Origin: CAZNLL01 sp964573885
Lineage (GTDB): Bacteria; Desulfobacterota; DSM-4660; Desulfatiglandales; Desulfatiglandaceae
Direction: 5' to 3'
Assembly (NCBI GenBank): GCA_964573885.1
Contig: CAZNLL010000003.1
Location: 1 to 64,000 of the forward strand
DNA: 64,000 bases
In this document: piece after piece, positions 1 to 8,413 of the stretch
Layout of the letters: each line of letters begins with the position of its first letter
How positions within the stretch are numbered: the first letter of the stretch is position 1
The notes under the pieces: model-generated
The model's input: the letters and a program-made list of their open reading frames with translations, nothing else
Told to the model about the DNA's origin: nothing
Database searches by the model: none
Program-made: the position numbers and the translations under genes

Positions 1-1
1 A

Positions 2-889
2 CATAAAAAGGAACCTGTAAAAGTAGGCCGAAATGATCCCTGCCCGTGCGGGAGCGGCCTTAAGTACAAAAAATGCTGTCTGGGCCGGAAAGGACCAGGG
101 CCCGTGGATCTGAAGGCCTTGTACTATAACAAGCACAAGATCCGGCTTAAAGAGAAGCGTGATATCGAGGGGATAAAGCGGGCCGGAAAGCTGGCCCTGG
201 CCACATTGGATCTGGTGGAGACGGCCATTTGTCCCGGGATAAAAACAGATGATATAAATACCCTGGTCCATGACTTCACCACCCAGCATGGTGCCACCTC
301 CGCTCCCCTCAACTACCGGGGCTTTCCAAAAAGCGTTTGCGTATCGGTGAATGAGGTCATCTGTCACGGGATCCCCGGGGGCAGGGTCTTAATGAAGGGG
401 GACGTCGTAAACGTGGATGTAACTCCCATCTTGGACGGTTATTATGCGGACACGAGCAAGACCTTTTTTGTGGGGGAACCCGGTCCGGAGGCCCGAAAGA
501 TCGTGAGGATCGCCCGTGAAAGCCTGAAACGAGGTATGGCCATGGTCAAGCCGGGCAACACAACCGGAGACATCGGCTGGGCCATACAGAACTTTGCGGA
601 AGGGCAAGGGTGTTCCGTGGTCAGGGAATTTGTCGGTCATGGGGTGGGTTTCGAATTCCACGAGCCGCCCCAGATTCCCCACTACGGCCGACGGGGGGAG
701 GGCATTTCTTTGGTTCCAGGCATGGTCTTTACCATTGAGCCCATGATCAATCTTGGCAAAAAGGGCCTTCGGATACTCGATGATAACTGGACTGCTGTAA
801 CCGCGGACGGATCCCTTTCCGCCCAGTTCGAACAAACCATCCTTGTCTGTGAAGACGGGTTTGAGAGCCTCACACCCTTTGGTCTCTGA
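2..889 (+). CDS. map: Type I methionine aminopeptidase with N-terminal SEC-C motif (5' truncated)
   Basis: Removes the initiator methionine from nascent proteins in the cytosol. The reading frame is open from base 2, so the gene starts upstream of the window. The first visible codons encode a SEC-C zinc motif (CPCGSG at visible residues 14-19, Cys-Cys at 25-26), which continues in frame into the aminopeptidase. The GTG at 104 is therefore internal and not the start. Counting from that GTG, the metal ligands and catalytic residues of the pita-bread fold are present: His88 (CHGIPGG), Asp105, Asp116, His179 (GHGVG), Glu212 (TIEPM) and Glu243. SEC-C-fused type I aminopeptidases are a known variant; the motif is thought to help ribosome or SecB-type contacts, which is inference here. 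The 3' end overlaps the widest queG frame by 47 bases in another frame. Confidence 0.93.
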   Translation, partial: HKKEPVKVGRNDPCPCGSGLKYKKCCLGRKGPGPVDLKALYYNKHKIRLKEKRDIEGIKRAGKLALATLDLVETAICPGIKTDDINTLVHDFTTQHGATSAPLNYRGFPKSVCVSVNEVICHGIPGGRVLMKGDVVNVDVTPILDGYYADTSKTFFVGEPGPEARKIVRIARESLKRGMAMVKPGNTTGDIGWAIQNFAEGQGCSVVREFVGHGVGFEFHEPPQIPHYGRRGEGISLVPGMVFTIEPMINLGKKGLRILDDNWTAVTADGSLSAQFEQTILVCEDGFESLTPFGL

Positions 890-1799
890 GCCGCAAAAAA
901 GCCCACCCCTTTCTGGGTTCGTGCAAGAGGCCCGGGATTTGGGCTTTATAGAGGTGGGCTTTTCCCCGCCCCGGGAACCTCCTTTTTATGAACGCTTTTT
1001 AAAATGGATCCGAGAAGGAAAGCAAGGGGAAATGCGCTGGCTCCAGCGGCGACTGGAGTTGAGGAAAAATCCCCAAAGACTTCTTCAAGGCTGCCAGACG
1101 GTGGTCAGCATGGCCTTTCCCTATTCCTCAACCAAACCCTCCACCCCTGAGGGCTTTTTTGTCTCCAGGTATACGGAACCTGAGCGTTCGGACTACCATG
1201 TCCGGTTAGGACGCCGGGCCCGGACCCTGGCCCGCCGCCTTGAGGAGACCTATCCAGGGACAAAGACGAGAATCTGCGTGGACAGGGCGCCCATCCTCGA
1301 AAGGAGCTTCGCCTGGGCCGCAGGCATAGGCTTTATAGGCAAAAACAATATGCTTATTGTGCCGAAATACGGGTCGTACCTCTTTTTGGTGGAGATCCTT
1401 ACCACCGCCCCTCTTCCCTTCCCCCCGCCAAAGCCCATGGAGAGCCAGTGCGGCTCGTGCACCCGTTGCATTGACAGCTGTCCCATGGGCGCACTGGAGG
1501 CCCCTTTTCTCCTGGATGCATCCAAGTGCCTTTCTTATTTAACCGTTGAGCACAAAGAAAAGGTGGGTGAAGAAGAAGCTCGCAAAATGGGCCGTTGCTT
1601 TATGGGGTGTGATGTGTGCCAGGAGGTCTGCCCTTTTAACAAGGCTGACACCCTTTCACGGGTCCTCCTTCCCTCGACCGCCGAGATCTTGACCATGGAG
1701 GGGAGGGACTTTGATGAGGGGTTGGGAAGAACCGCCCTGGGCCGCCCGGGGCTCAGCAAGATAAAGGACAATCTAAGGGCCGTTATGTCACAGCCTTGA
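843..1799 (+). CDS. queG: Epoxyqueuosine reductase QueG (short form)
   Basis: Last step of queuosine tRNA modification: cobalamin-dependent reduction of epoxyqueuosine to queuosine. The 318-residue product is the short form (E. coli QueG is about 380 residues). The conserved VDRAPILER segment (Asp147) lies in the cobalamin-binding region. Two 4Fe-4S motifs follow: CGSCTRCIDSCP (Cys203/206/209/213) and CFMGCDVCQEVCP (Cys252/256/259/263). The start is uncertain. The frame opens at TTG 843 inside map; TTG 879 or GTG 921 are alternatives, and family N-termini favour 843 or 879. No start has a strong Shine-Dalgarno, so coupling to map translation is likely. The 3' end overlaps the convergent flavodoxin-like gene by 17 bases. 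No other queuosine gene is in the window. Confidence 0.93.
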   Translation: MSVKTGLRASHPLVSEPQKSPPLSGFVQEARDLGFIEVGFSPPREPPFYERFLKWIREGKQGEMRWLQRRLELRKNPQRLLQGCQTVVSMAFPYSSTKPSTPEGFFVSRYTEPERSDYHVRLGRRARTLARRLEETYPGTKTRICVDRAPILERSFAWAAGIGFIGKNNMLIVPKYGSYLFLVEILTTAPLPFPPPKPMESQCGSCTRCIDSCPMGALEAPFLLDASKCLSYLTVEHKEKVGEEEARKMGRCFMGCDVCQEVCPFNKADTLSRVLLPSTAEILTMEGRDFDEGLGRTALGRPGLSKIKDNLRAVMSQP

Positions 1800-2400
1800 A
1801 ATCCTCGGAGTGCCCCCCATCACCCGATCCCGCCTTTTCACCGAGTTTGTAAGCGGAGTCAAGGGCTTCGGGTTTCTCCCGGACATCGCTGCCCTTTTCC
1901 AATCCCCGAAAAAAGAGGCCCCCTTCGTAGGTCATATCCAGGGCATCGAAGAAGTATTTCCCTGTAAGCACAATCCCCTCAAAAAGGTTTTTGCCCCCGG
2001 TGGCCCCGGCGACCATGAGGTAACCTTTGCCCCTGTGGTAATGTTTTCTCTGTTCGGAACCTTTCTCCAGTCTTCGCTTCGACCACAAGGCCTGGGCCCG
2101 GTCGATCAAGGCCTTTACCTGGGCCGTCACTCCATAGAAAAAGACCGGGGAGGCCAGAAGCACCACATCGGCCTCCTCCAGCAAGGGATAGACCCCTTGC
2201 ATTTCGTCCTGGACAACGCATTTACCGGTCTTGTCGCATCCCCCGCACTCGATACACCCGCTCATTTTTAGATCCCGGGCGTAAACAGCCTTGGTCTCCG
2301 CTCCGGCCGCCTTAGCCCCTTCCAGGGCCTTGTCCAGAAGCCGGTCGGTGTTTCCCCCTCTTCTAGGACTTCCATAGATTCCCAATACGCGCCTTTTCAC
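1783..2400 (-). CDS. Iron-sulfur flavoprotein / NADPH-dependent FMN reductase family
   Basis: A 205-residue flavodoxin-fold protein. The N-terminus has the FMN phosphate loop signature GSPRRGGNT (residues 10-18). It is followed by a compact cysteine motif, Cys49/52/55/61, spaced like the 4Fe-4S site of archaeal and bacterial iron-sulfur flavoproteins (Isf). The motif ASPVFFYGVTAQVKALIDR, typical of NADPH-dependent FMN reductases, follows. Likely role: two-electron/one-electron switching or reduction of small electron acceptors; the physiological partner is unknown. It is the 3'-most gene of a minus-strand group with a DUF169 protein, larC and an HdrD-like protein. Its end overlaps queG convergently. 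Confidence 0.85.
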   Translation of the reverse strand: MKRRVLGIYGSPRRGGNTDRLLDKALEGAKAAGAETKAVYARDLKMSGCIECGGCDKTGKCVVQDEMQGVYPLLEEADVVLLASPVFFYGVTAQVKALIDRAQALWSKRRLEKGSEQRKHYHRGKGYLMVAGATGGKNLFEGIVLTGKYFFDALDMTYEGGLFFRGLEKGSDVREKPEALDSAYKLGEKAGSGDGGHSEDFKAVT

Positions 2401-2447
2401 ATCTTTCCTATCCCGCGCCGCCAGGGATCCTCCTTTTTGTTTTCCCT

Positions 2448-3218
2448 TTATACTTCTTCCAGTTTTTCTTCCAGGGCCTTCATGGCAGGGATCACCGCCG
2501 GCTCATACAGGACATAGCCCTGTATGGGAAAGCGCAATCCCTTTTTATGGGTGACTTCAAGACCGTTTACAAACGCTTCAAGTTGACTTCCGGGTAGGGA
2601 GAAACACAGCTCCATGTCATCGGTCCCGCCAAGCATACGCTCCCCCCGCCCCGGATGGACCAGGGTGGGTTCACCCTTCCAGTGGGGCATCACGGCGGAC
2701 AAACAGGACAGGCCGAAGCCGGTCACAGAATGAATCAACCGGCCTGAGCTCTGTATACTGCTATAGGCGAGTCGTGTCATTTGTGCCGGCGTTCCGTAGA
2801 TGAGCACAACATCAGGATCAGACTGGATCTTGGCCAGGGGGGAAATAGTGATACCTCTCACCTCTCCCGGCTCCAGCACCTCCAGCTGTTCCGCCAGGGA
2901 AAGGGCCGGTTCAAGGGCATCAAAATATCCCATGTCCACAAAAAATTGACCCAGATCCGCTTTTTCTTTGAGCTTTTTGAAGCCATAACCGGCCAGGCAG
3001 GGTGTGCAGTTTATGTCTTGGGCCTCGGCCCCTACCACCCATCCCCAGCGCCTGGCCAGATTGATCCACTGGCACAGGGCGATCTTTATTCCAAAGTGAC
3101 TGGGCCTTCTCACATCCTCGGGAAAGGGATCACCCCCTTTGATGATCTTTATAGCGACGGGATGAGACTGGGGCATGACCCGCTTCATGATGATCTCCGA
3201 ACAGGTGCGGTAATCCAT
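2448..3218 (-). CDS. DUF169 family protein
   Basis: A 256-residue protein of the DUF169 family, common in anaerobes and methanogens. Family features seen: an N-terminal PVAIKI segment (residues 20-25), a conserved Cys49-Gln pair (ALCQW) and a CTPC motif (Cys71, Cys74), suggesting metal or Fe-S binding. No transmembrane segment. Function is not established for the family. A good ribosome site (AAAGGAGG, about 3225-3232) precedes the ATG. It lies 39 bases downstream of larC on the same strand, so co-transcription with larC is likely. Confidence 0.85.
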   Translation of the reverse strand: MDYRTCSEIIMKRVMPQSHPVAIKIIKGGDPFPEDVRRPSHFGIKIALCQWINLARRWGWVVGAEAQDINCTPCLAGYGFKKLKEKADLGQFFVDMGYFDALEPALSLAEQLEVLEPGEVRGITISPLAKIQSDPDVVLIYGTPAQMTRLAYSSIQSSGRLIHSVTGFGLSCLSAVMPHWKGEPTLVHPGRGERMLGGTDDMELCFSLPGSQLEAFVNGLEVTHKKGLRFPIQGYVLYEPAVIPAMKALEEKLEEV

Positions 3219-3257
3219 CTATTTCCTCCTTTGTAATCTTTGAGAGCAAGGCCTCCT

Positions 3258-4439
3258 TCAGCCCTCTCCAGATCGGTCTTTGTTCAAGCCCATAATCCAG
3301 TAAAAAACCTTTCTCAAGGCAATTCCCTCTCTGGAGGCGATGTCTCGGCAAGCCTCATATTCTGGAAGCAAGAGGGGTAATCCGTCTTGTCCTATCACCT
3401 TTTTCACCTTTATTTCGCCCCAAGGGCTTTCCACCCTTTCCTCAGAGCGCTCCAGAACCTTTCTTTGGGAGTAACGGAACCGGATGCCCAAGGTGGTGGT
3501 TTCTCTGAAAAGGATCTCCATTAAGCGGTCTTTTTGATCCGGCCGACCCATCACCTGGACCTGTACCCCCGGTCTGCCCTTCTTCATATGAAGGGGGCAA
3601 AAAACCACATCCAGGGCTCCTTCATCCAACAACCGCTCCATAAGATATCCAAGCCACTCCGGGTTTGTGTCATCCAGGTTGGTCTCGAGGAGGGCCACCG
3701 TGTCGCTATCCCCCTCGAACTGCCCCTCCCCTACAAGGATCCGGAGGAGGTTGGGTCTGTCAGCCAGTTCCCTCTTCCCCACGCCGTAACCCACCTTTTT
3801 GACCACCATGGGAGGGATGGGCCCAAAAAACGCGGCAAGCCCCTTCACCAGGGCCGCCCCTGTAGGGGTTACCATTTCATGGGGGACCCCTGAATCATAG
3901 ACGGGCACGTCCTTTAAGAGGCCCACCGTGGCGGGTGCCGGAACAGGAATCCTGCCATGGGCCGTTTCTACAAATCCCGAACCCAGGGGTAAGGGGGAGA
4001 CATACAGGGAGGTGATACCCAACTTGTGGAGTCCGTATACGCTTCCCACGATATCAATAATGGAATCCACAGCACCCACCTCGTGAAAATGGACCTCTTC
4101 GGTGGGGACATTATGGATCCTTCCCTCCACCTCTGCCAGGGCCTCAAATATGCGGATGCATTTGTCCTTGACCGCGTCATCCAAACGCCCCTCAAGGATC
4201 ATCCTCCGGATATCTCGAAAGTCCCTCGGGACCTGCCTTTCCTCGTCCACCCTCACCAGGAAGCGGGCCCCACTGATCCGGTGCCTGGCCTCTTGCCTGG
4301 CCTCGAGGCGATAGCCTTCTACATCCAGGGACTCAAGGCCTTTTCTCAGGTCTTCCAGGGAAAGTCCCGCATCCAGCAGGGCGCCGACAAACATATCCCC
4401 GCTGATGCCCGAGAAGCAGTCCAGATAAGCGATGGCCAT
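3258..4439 (-). CDS. larC: LarC, pyridinium-3,5-bisthiocarboxylate mononucleotide nickel chelatase
   Basis: Inserts nickel, in a CTP-dependent manner, into the pincer cofactor made by LarB and LarE for lactate racemase-type enzymes. The 393-residue product begins with the family signature AYLDCFSGISGDM. It has the His-rich HFHEVGAVD segment (residues 117-125) and the GVPHEMVTPTGAAL segment near the middle. In Lactiplantibacillus the gene is read through a programmed frameshift (LarC1/LarC2); here it is one uninterrupted frame. larB lies 24 kb away (28252-29001) and no larA or larE is seen, so the genes are scattered. Neighbours are the DUF169 gene downstream and the HdrD-like gene upstream. 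Confidence 0.93.
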   Translation of the reverse strand: MAIAYLDCFSGISGDMFVGALLDAGLSLEDLRKGLESLDVEGYRLEARQEARHRISGARFLVRVDEERQVPRDFRDIRRMILEGRLDDAVKDKCIRIFEALAEVEGRIHNVPTEEVHFHEVGAVDSIIDIVGSVYGLHKLGITSLYVSPLPLGSGFVETAHGRIPVPAPATVGLLKDVPVYDSGVPHEMVTPTGAALVKGLAAFFGPIPPMVVKKVGYGVGKRELADRPNLLRILVGEGQFEGDSDTVALLETNLDDTNPEWLGYLMERLLDEGALDVVFCPLHMKKGRPGVQVQVMGRPDQKDRLMEILFRETTTLGIRFRYSQRKVLERSEERVESPWGEIKVKKVIGQDGLPLLLPEYEACRDIASREGIALRKVFYWIMGLNKDRSGEG

Positions 4440-4523
4440 GTAACGATTCTACCTTATGGGGTTGGGAGCATAAAAGGCCCTGCATCAGAATCCGGAGCCT
4501 TTTAAAAAATAACAGCGACTTGA

Positions 4524-5672
4524 CTACAAGCACTCCGCGATAAGCTCGGAGATGTCCTTAATCTCAATAGCGTCTTCTTTATTGGTTGTCTTCCGGCTGT
4601 CCTCCAACATGGAGATGCAGTAGGGACAAGCGGTGGCCAGGACCGAGGCCCCCGTATCACACGCCTCTTCAATCCTTAAATCCGAAAATCGCCATTCAGG
4701 CTTGGTTTCCATCCACAGCCTTCCTCCCCCTGCTCCACAGCAAAGGCTCTCTTTCTTTATCCTTTCCATTTCCACCAGATTGCCGCCGGTGACGGCCGTG
4801 ATCAGGGCCCGGGGCTCCTCATAGACCTCACTGTGCCTCCCCAAATAACAGGGATCATGATAGGTCACCTTCTTATCCAGAGTCTTAGAAAGCTTCAGTT
4901 TGCCCTCTTCCAGAAGCCGGGCCAGCAACTGGGTATAATGAAGGACCTCAAATTCCCCGCCCAAGTCCGGATACTCCTGGCTAAAGGTATAGTAGCAGTG
5001 GGGAGAAGTGGTGATAATCTTCTTCACACCCTTGTCCTTATATAATTGGATGTTTCTGCTCGCCATATTCGAAAAAAGCTCTTCATCACCAATTTTCCGC
5101 ATAGACTCGGAACAGCAGCTCTCCTCTTCGCCGATTACACCAAAATCCACTCCCGCTGCAGAAAGGACCTTAACCATGGCCTTGGCAATATTTTGGCTCC
5201 TTGGGTCATAGGCCGAGGTACAGCACACGAAGAGAAAGTATTCTTTATCCCCATCAAAAGAAGGCACATCCAGGCCTTGCATCCATGCCGTACGCTTTTC
5301 TCTCGGTTCGGACCAGGGATTTCCGTTGCTGTGAACGCTACCGGTGGCGGTTTTCAATACCCCGGGGATGGCCCCTGTTTCGGCAATCATGGCCCGCATG
5401 GCCTTGACCACGTCAATGATGGTTACACCCCTTGGGCACCTCAATACGCATTTGTTGCAGGTGGTGCATCCGTACAGGATATCGTCCGACTCATACCCTT
5501 CCACACCCAGTTGGGCCATTCTGATCAGCCGCCTCACGTTGAAGGGTCCGTCCACAATGCGCCAGGGGCAGGAACCGGCACACATGCCACACTGCATGCA
5601 AAGATTAAGTTTTTCTGCACCCATCGCCACAAGGGCTTCATTTACTTCATAAAAAGGGGTCAGTGCTTCCAT
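4524..5672 (-). CDS. (Fe-S)-binding protein, HdrD / CCG-domain family
   Basis: A 382-residue electron-transfer protein resembling the HdrD or TmcB class. Two N-terminal 4Fe-4S motifs are visible: CMQCGMCAGSC (Cys25/28/31/35) and CTTCNKCVLRC (Cys69/72/75/79). Two CCG-type domains follow. The second is canonical (Cys275, CCGAGGG from 311, Cys349, Cys352); the first is variant (Cys150-Cys151, Cys186-Cys187, Cys226). This layout binds a noncubane cluster in heterodisulfide reductases. No HdrA, EtfAB or membrane subunit is adjacent, so the partner cannot be named. The ribosome site (AAAGGAG) lies about 11 bases before the ATG, rather far. Confidence 0.85.
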   Translation of the reverse strand: MEALTPFYEVNEALVAMGAEKLNLCMQCGMCAGSCPWRIVDGPFNVRRLIRMAQLGVEGYESDDILYGCTTCNKCVLRCPRGVTIIDVVKAMRAMIAETGAIPGVLKTATGSVHSNGNPWSEPREKRTAWMQGLDVPSFDGDKEYFLFVCCTSAYDPRSQNIAKAMVKVLSAAGVDFGVIGEEESCCSESMRKIGDEELFSNMASRNIQLYKDKGVKKIITTSPHCYYTFSQEYPDLGGEFEVLHYTQLLARLLEEGKLKLSKTLDKKVTYHDPCYLGRHSEVYEEPRALITAVTGGNLVEMERIKKESLCCGAGGGRLWMETKPEWRFSDLRIEEACDTGASVLATACPYCISMLEDSRKTTNKEDAIEIKDISELIAECL

Positions 5673-5913
5673 AAGCTTTGGTACTCCTTTCCCAGATTAG
5701 GATAGCAGCTTGCCACGCGCCGCACCGTCATATCTCCATATGATCCCCGGTGCCTTCCTGGATGGTATGGAGGGCCTTTCCGGAAGATCAAAAGAATGTG
5801 ATTTTTTTAACAAAGTCGCCCTCTAATGTCAACAAGACAGCCAAAGGGGTACACACCTTTTTTCAGCTTCTTCAGGGCCCTAAAGAAATGCCGGCCCAGA
5901 GCCTGCTTGGGCT

Positions 5914-6684
5914 TCAGTGGTGGAGGGCCAAAAATTTCAGGAGGATCCGCACATATTCCTCGGGTCGGTTCTCATAGGTATTGTGTCCGCAGCCCGGGAG
6001 GACTGCTAATTCACCCTCTGGAAGATGCCGGTAAAAGGAAACGCCCTGTTCCACATCGAAGAGGGCGCTCCTGTCCGGATACAGGACAAGGACCGGGCAG
6101 GAGACTGAGGGCAGGAGGCCCCGCAGATCAAAAAATCCTGTGCCGTAAGCGCCCCCCCTGGTGCGAAAGAGATTAAAGAAGACTTCGGCATGGGCCTCGC
6201 CATGCCAGTCAATAAGTTTTTCCTTCAGCCCCGGGGCGAGATCGTGAAAAGGCGTGGGAAATTTTTGCCTGTTAAACTCCGGCATACTTACCTGACTGAA
6301 ACACTGGGTACTGGACACTGCCATGGTTTTGACGCGGTCGGGGTACTTGAGCCAATAATCTACGGCGACCACGCCCCCCTCACACTGGCCAATGATATGA
6401 AAGGTCTTCCTATCGAGGACCCGCCTCAACCCTTCCATTTCCTCCACACTCTCGGCACGAAATCGGTCACTGACATAGAATTCCTCAAAATCAGCGCCTT
6501 TTTCGGAGCGGCCATATCCCCGCCTGTCATACATGACCACCTCATAACCCGCTTCCACCAGGGCAGGGTAAACATCCTTCCACATCTTGGTACACCCAAA
6601 CCCGTGATGGAGCAAAAAGATGGTGTCCCCACGCCCATGGATTTCGTAATAAATCTTTAGGCCGTTGATTTCTTCGGAAGGCAC
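5914..6684 (-). CDS. Alpha/beta hydrolase with a cysteine nucleophile
   Basis: A 256-residue single-domain alpha/beta hydrolase. The oxyanion segment is HHGFG (residues 26-30). The RRGYGRS segment (54-60) is typical of the epoxide hydrolase and haloperoxidase-like branch. The nucleophile elbow is GQCEGG, placing Cys101 where serine is usual. The acid is Asp204 (YPDRS) or Asp210, and the base is His234 (GCGHN). Substrate unknown. The start is GTG 6684 behind a GGGAGG site; a strong hairpin (6698-6718) lies just upstream. It is preceded on the same strand by a small hypothetical gene. Confidence 0.85.
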   Translation of the reverse strand: MPSEEINGLKIYYEIHGRGDTIFLLHHGFGCTKMWKDVYPALVEAGYEVVMYDRRGYGRSEKGADFEEFYVSDRFRAESVEEMEGLRRVLDRKTFHIIGQCEGGVVAVDYWLKYPDRVKTMAVSSTQCFSQVSMPEFNRQKFPTPFHDLAPGLKEKLIDWHGEAHAEVFFNLFRTRGGAYGTGFFDLRGLLPSVSCPVLVLYPDRSALFDVEQGVSFYRHLPEGELAVLPGCGHNTYENRPEEYVRILLKFLALHH

Positions 6685-6697
6685 GCCCTCCCCCCTT

Positions 6698-6718
6698 CCT
6701 GTGAGGAAACCTCACGGG
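6698..6718 (-). other. Hairpin in the leader of the hydrolase gene
   Basis: GTGAGG and CCTCAC pair across a three-base AAA loop, extended by two more G-C pairs and one G-T pair. It ends about 14 bases before the GTG start at 6684. A T-run lies on the upstream side on the minus strand, so this is not a standard intrinsic terminator for that strand. A role in translation or RNA processing is only a guess. Confidence 0.35.
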
Positions 6719-6748
6719 GTAAAAAAACCACCCATCCAGGCCCTTTTC

Positions 6749-7051
6749 CTAATTCCGGGCCGTCTGGGAGCTTTCCTCTTCCTGCCGGGTAAAGGGAACA
6801 ATATCACTTAATCCTTTGGCAGACAAGGGGAGAGGCTGGTGAGGGAACATCTTGCGCCACTCCTCTTTGAGCAACCGCCTTAGCTCTGCGCCGGAAATCC
6901 CTTTGTACGGGTCAAGGGTAAGGTCCGTCATAACACCCTCCTCAGTTAACCAGGGAATATGCAATAGATATGCCAGCCTGGAGAGGCGAAATGCGGCACC
7001 CAAAGGGACCCAGACGGCCCGGTCCTTGACATAAAAGGGTTTACGTTGCAT
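6749..7051 (-). CDS. Small hypothetical protein
   Basis: I do not recognise this protein. The frame continues to 7138, but ATG 7051 is the better upstream limit because the divergent DUF3135 gene starts at 7126. The 100-residue product is basic, with a hydrophobic stretch around residues 12-34 and a charged C-terminal half. A second start, ATG 6931, has a much stronger ribosome site (GAGGAGG, five bases upstream) and would give only 60 residues; this shorter form may be the true one. No competing long frame covers the region, which supports coding. Confidence 0.5.
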   Translation of the reverse strand: MQRKPFYVKDRAVWVPLGAAFRLSRLAYLLHIPWLTEEGVMTDLTLDPYKGISGAELRRLLKEEWRKMFPHQPLPLSAKGLSDIVPFTRQEEESSQTARN

Positions 7052-7125
7052 AAAAAAGGAATCAGCCCGATCAGGGAGGGGCCGTTGCCGGGTTTTTTGT
7101 CCCTTTGTCCTTTTGGAGGAATGCC

Positions 7126-7473
7126 GTGGACAGGTCAAGGTGGGAACAGGAAAAAGAAAACGGGGAAAAGGAGTCCCTGGAGCGCCACGCCAGGCTGCAC
7201 AGGCTGTTCACCGAAGACAGGCTGGCCTTTGAGCGAGAGAGGAAGACAATGATTGATCGATTCCTCCACAGCGTTGAAGACCAAGATCAAAGGGACCGCC
7301 TCAGGGCGCTTCAGGAGAACTGGGATAAAAAAATGAGACATGCGGGTTCGCGCCACAACCGGTTTGTCCTGGCCCAGAAGCTCTTTTGGGATCACTTTTT
7401 CCAGGTGTGGAACCCCGGGATTCAAGAGGCAAGCCGCCTCTTGAATAAGAGGTCTGACCCCATAAGGTCCTGA
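7126..7473 (+). CDS. DUF3135 family protein
   Basis: A 115-residue helical, strongly charged protein. The segment from about residue 17 to 85 carries the pattern I recall for DUF3135: a leucine/aspartate start, then AFERERKTMIDRF, RDRLRALQ and a C-terminal LFWDHF. The start is GTG 7126, set by the GGAGG at 7115-7119. Function unknown. It is followed 22 bases later by the cyclic-nucleotide-binding gene, so the two are probably co-transcribed. Confidence 0.7.
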   Translation: MDRSRWEQEKENGEKESLERHARLHRLFTEDRLAFERERKTMIDRFLHSVEDQDQRDRLRALQENWDKKMRHAGSRHNRFVLAQKLFWDHFFQVWNPGIQEASRLLNKRSDPIRS

Positions 7474-7495
7474 TCCATGGCGTGTGGAGCTTTAG

Positions 7496-8125
7496 ATGTC
7501 CACCTTTCCAGTGCGGGAACTCAATGAAAATCAGGTCCTTTTCGCCGAGGGGACGCGGGGTAGTACCGCCTACATCCTGAAAAAGGGAGAGGTGGAGGTA
7601 TCCATCAGGGTTGGAGAGAAAAAGGTGGTCCTTACCCGGTTGCGTCCGCCGGCGGTGTTCGGAGAAATGGCCCTGCTCCTCACAGGGCACAAAAGAACGG
7701 CGACCGTAAGGGCCTTGGAACCCACTGAGGTGGTGGAAATCAACAGTCAGGCCTTTGAAGACTATTTGGAAAAGTCACCCCCTGTCATTTCCACCGTCCT
7801 GACCGGACTCGCCGCCCGCCTCCAAGACACCACCCGGAAGGCGGCACACGCCCCGGATATCTTCCAGGGCATCAGTGAGACCTTGAATCTCCTTTCCGTG
7901 CACGGGATGCAACAAATCTTCCATGATGAGGCCATAAGAGGTCTATCCAGGGCCTTCATGGTGGACCCGACGGCGATTAAGGAATTGCTCGCCATGATGG
8001 AGGACATGGGCCTCATTGAGTTGCAGGAAAATCAAGAGGGAAAGACCATCATTTCCATCCCCCATAAAGAGAGTTTCCCGGACCGGGCCCGGAGGATTTA
8101 TGAGACCTTCAGGAAATTCTCATAG
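7496..8125 (+). CDS. Cyclic-nucleotide-binding domain protein
   Basis: A 209-residue cytosolic protein. Residues 5-110 form a Crp-type cyclic nucleotide-binding domain, with the phosphate-binding cassette FGEMALLLTGHKRTATVRA near residues 60-78, including the Arg-Thr-Ala that contacts the cyclic phosphate. The C-terminal 90 residues (DEAIRGLSRAF, IKELLAMMEDMGLIEL) look like a winged-helix module but lack a clear Crp DNA-recognition helix. It may therefore be a sensor or adaptor rather than a transcription factor. A CHASE2-type adenylate cyclase is encoded at 32123-34381, a plausible source of its ligand. Confidence 0.82.
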   Translation: MSTFPVRELNENQVLFAEGTRGSTAYILKKGEVEVSIRVGEKKVVLTRLRPPAVFGEMALLLTGHKRTATVRALEPTEVVEINSQAFEDYLEKSPPVISTVLTGLAARLQDTTRKAAHAPDIFQGISETLNLLSVHGMQQIFHDEAIRGLSRAFMVDPTAIKELLAMMEDMGLIELQENQEGKTIISIPHKESFPDRARRIYETFRKFS

Positions 8126-8190
8126 AACTGGAAACCCTCCACAAAAAAGCTCAGGGGTCCATCCGCAGGCCCACCAGTGCTTTATTTCAA

Positions 8191-8376
8191 ATGCCGATCG
8201 ACTGTCACAAGTGTGAGCACTACTATGTGACCTGGGATAAAGACTTTCCTCACGGCTGTCGGGCCATGGGGTTTAAGAGCAAGCAGCTCCCCAGCATGGA
8301 GGTCCGGGCAGCCACTTCTGGAGAGGACTGCCTCCTGTTCAGGAAAAAAAGGAGACATCACCGTCCGACCGAATGA
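8191..8376 (+). CDS. Small conserved four-cysteine protein
   Basis: A 61-residue protein with Cys5, Cys8, Cys23 and Cys47, an aromatic HYYVTWD core and a basic tail. Four cysteines with a CxxC pair suggest a small zinc or Fe-S fold. I recall similar short proteins in other delta-proteobacteria but know no proven function. It lies 65 bases after the cyclic-nucleotide-binding gene on the same strand and converges on the PflX-like gene. Confidence 0.65.
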   Translation: MPIDCHKCEHYYVTWDKDFPHGCRAMGFKSKQLPSMEVRAATSGEDCLLFRKKRRHHRPTE

Positions 8377-8413
8377 GGCCCGGTATCCCGCAACCCCGCG
8401 GCTGGATATTGTA

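Noticed and set aside
389..835. Long antisense frame across map
   Set aside because: It is a shadow of the conserved aminopeptidase frame, with no family features; many similar antisense frames in this GC-rich window were left out for the same reason.
6698..6718. Intrinsic terminator between two minus-strand genes
   Set aside because: The stem is good, but the T-run is on the upstream side for that strand.
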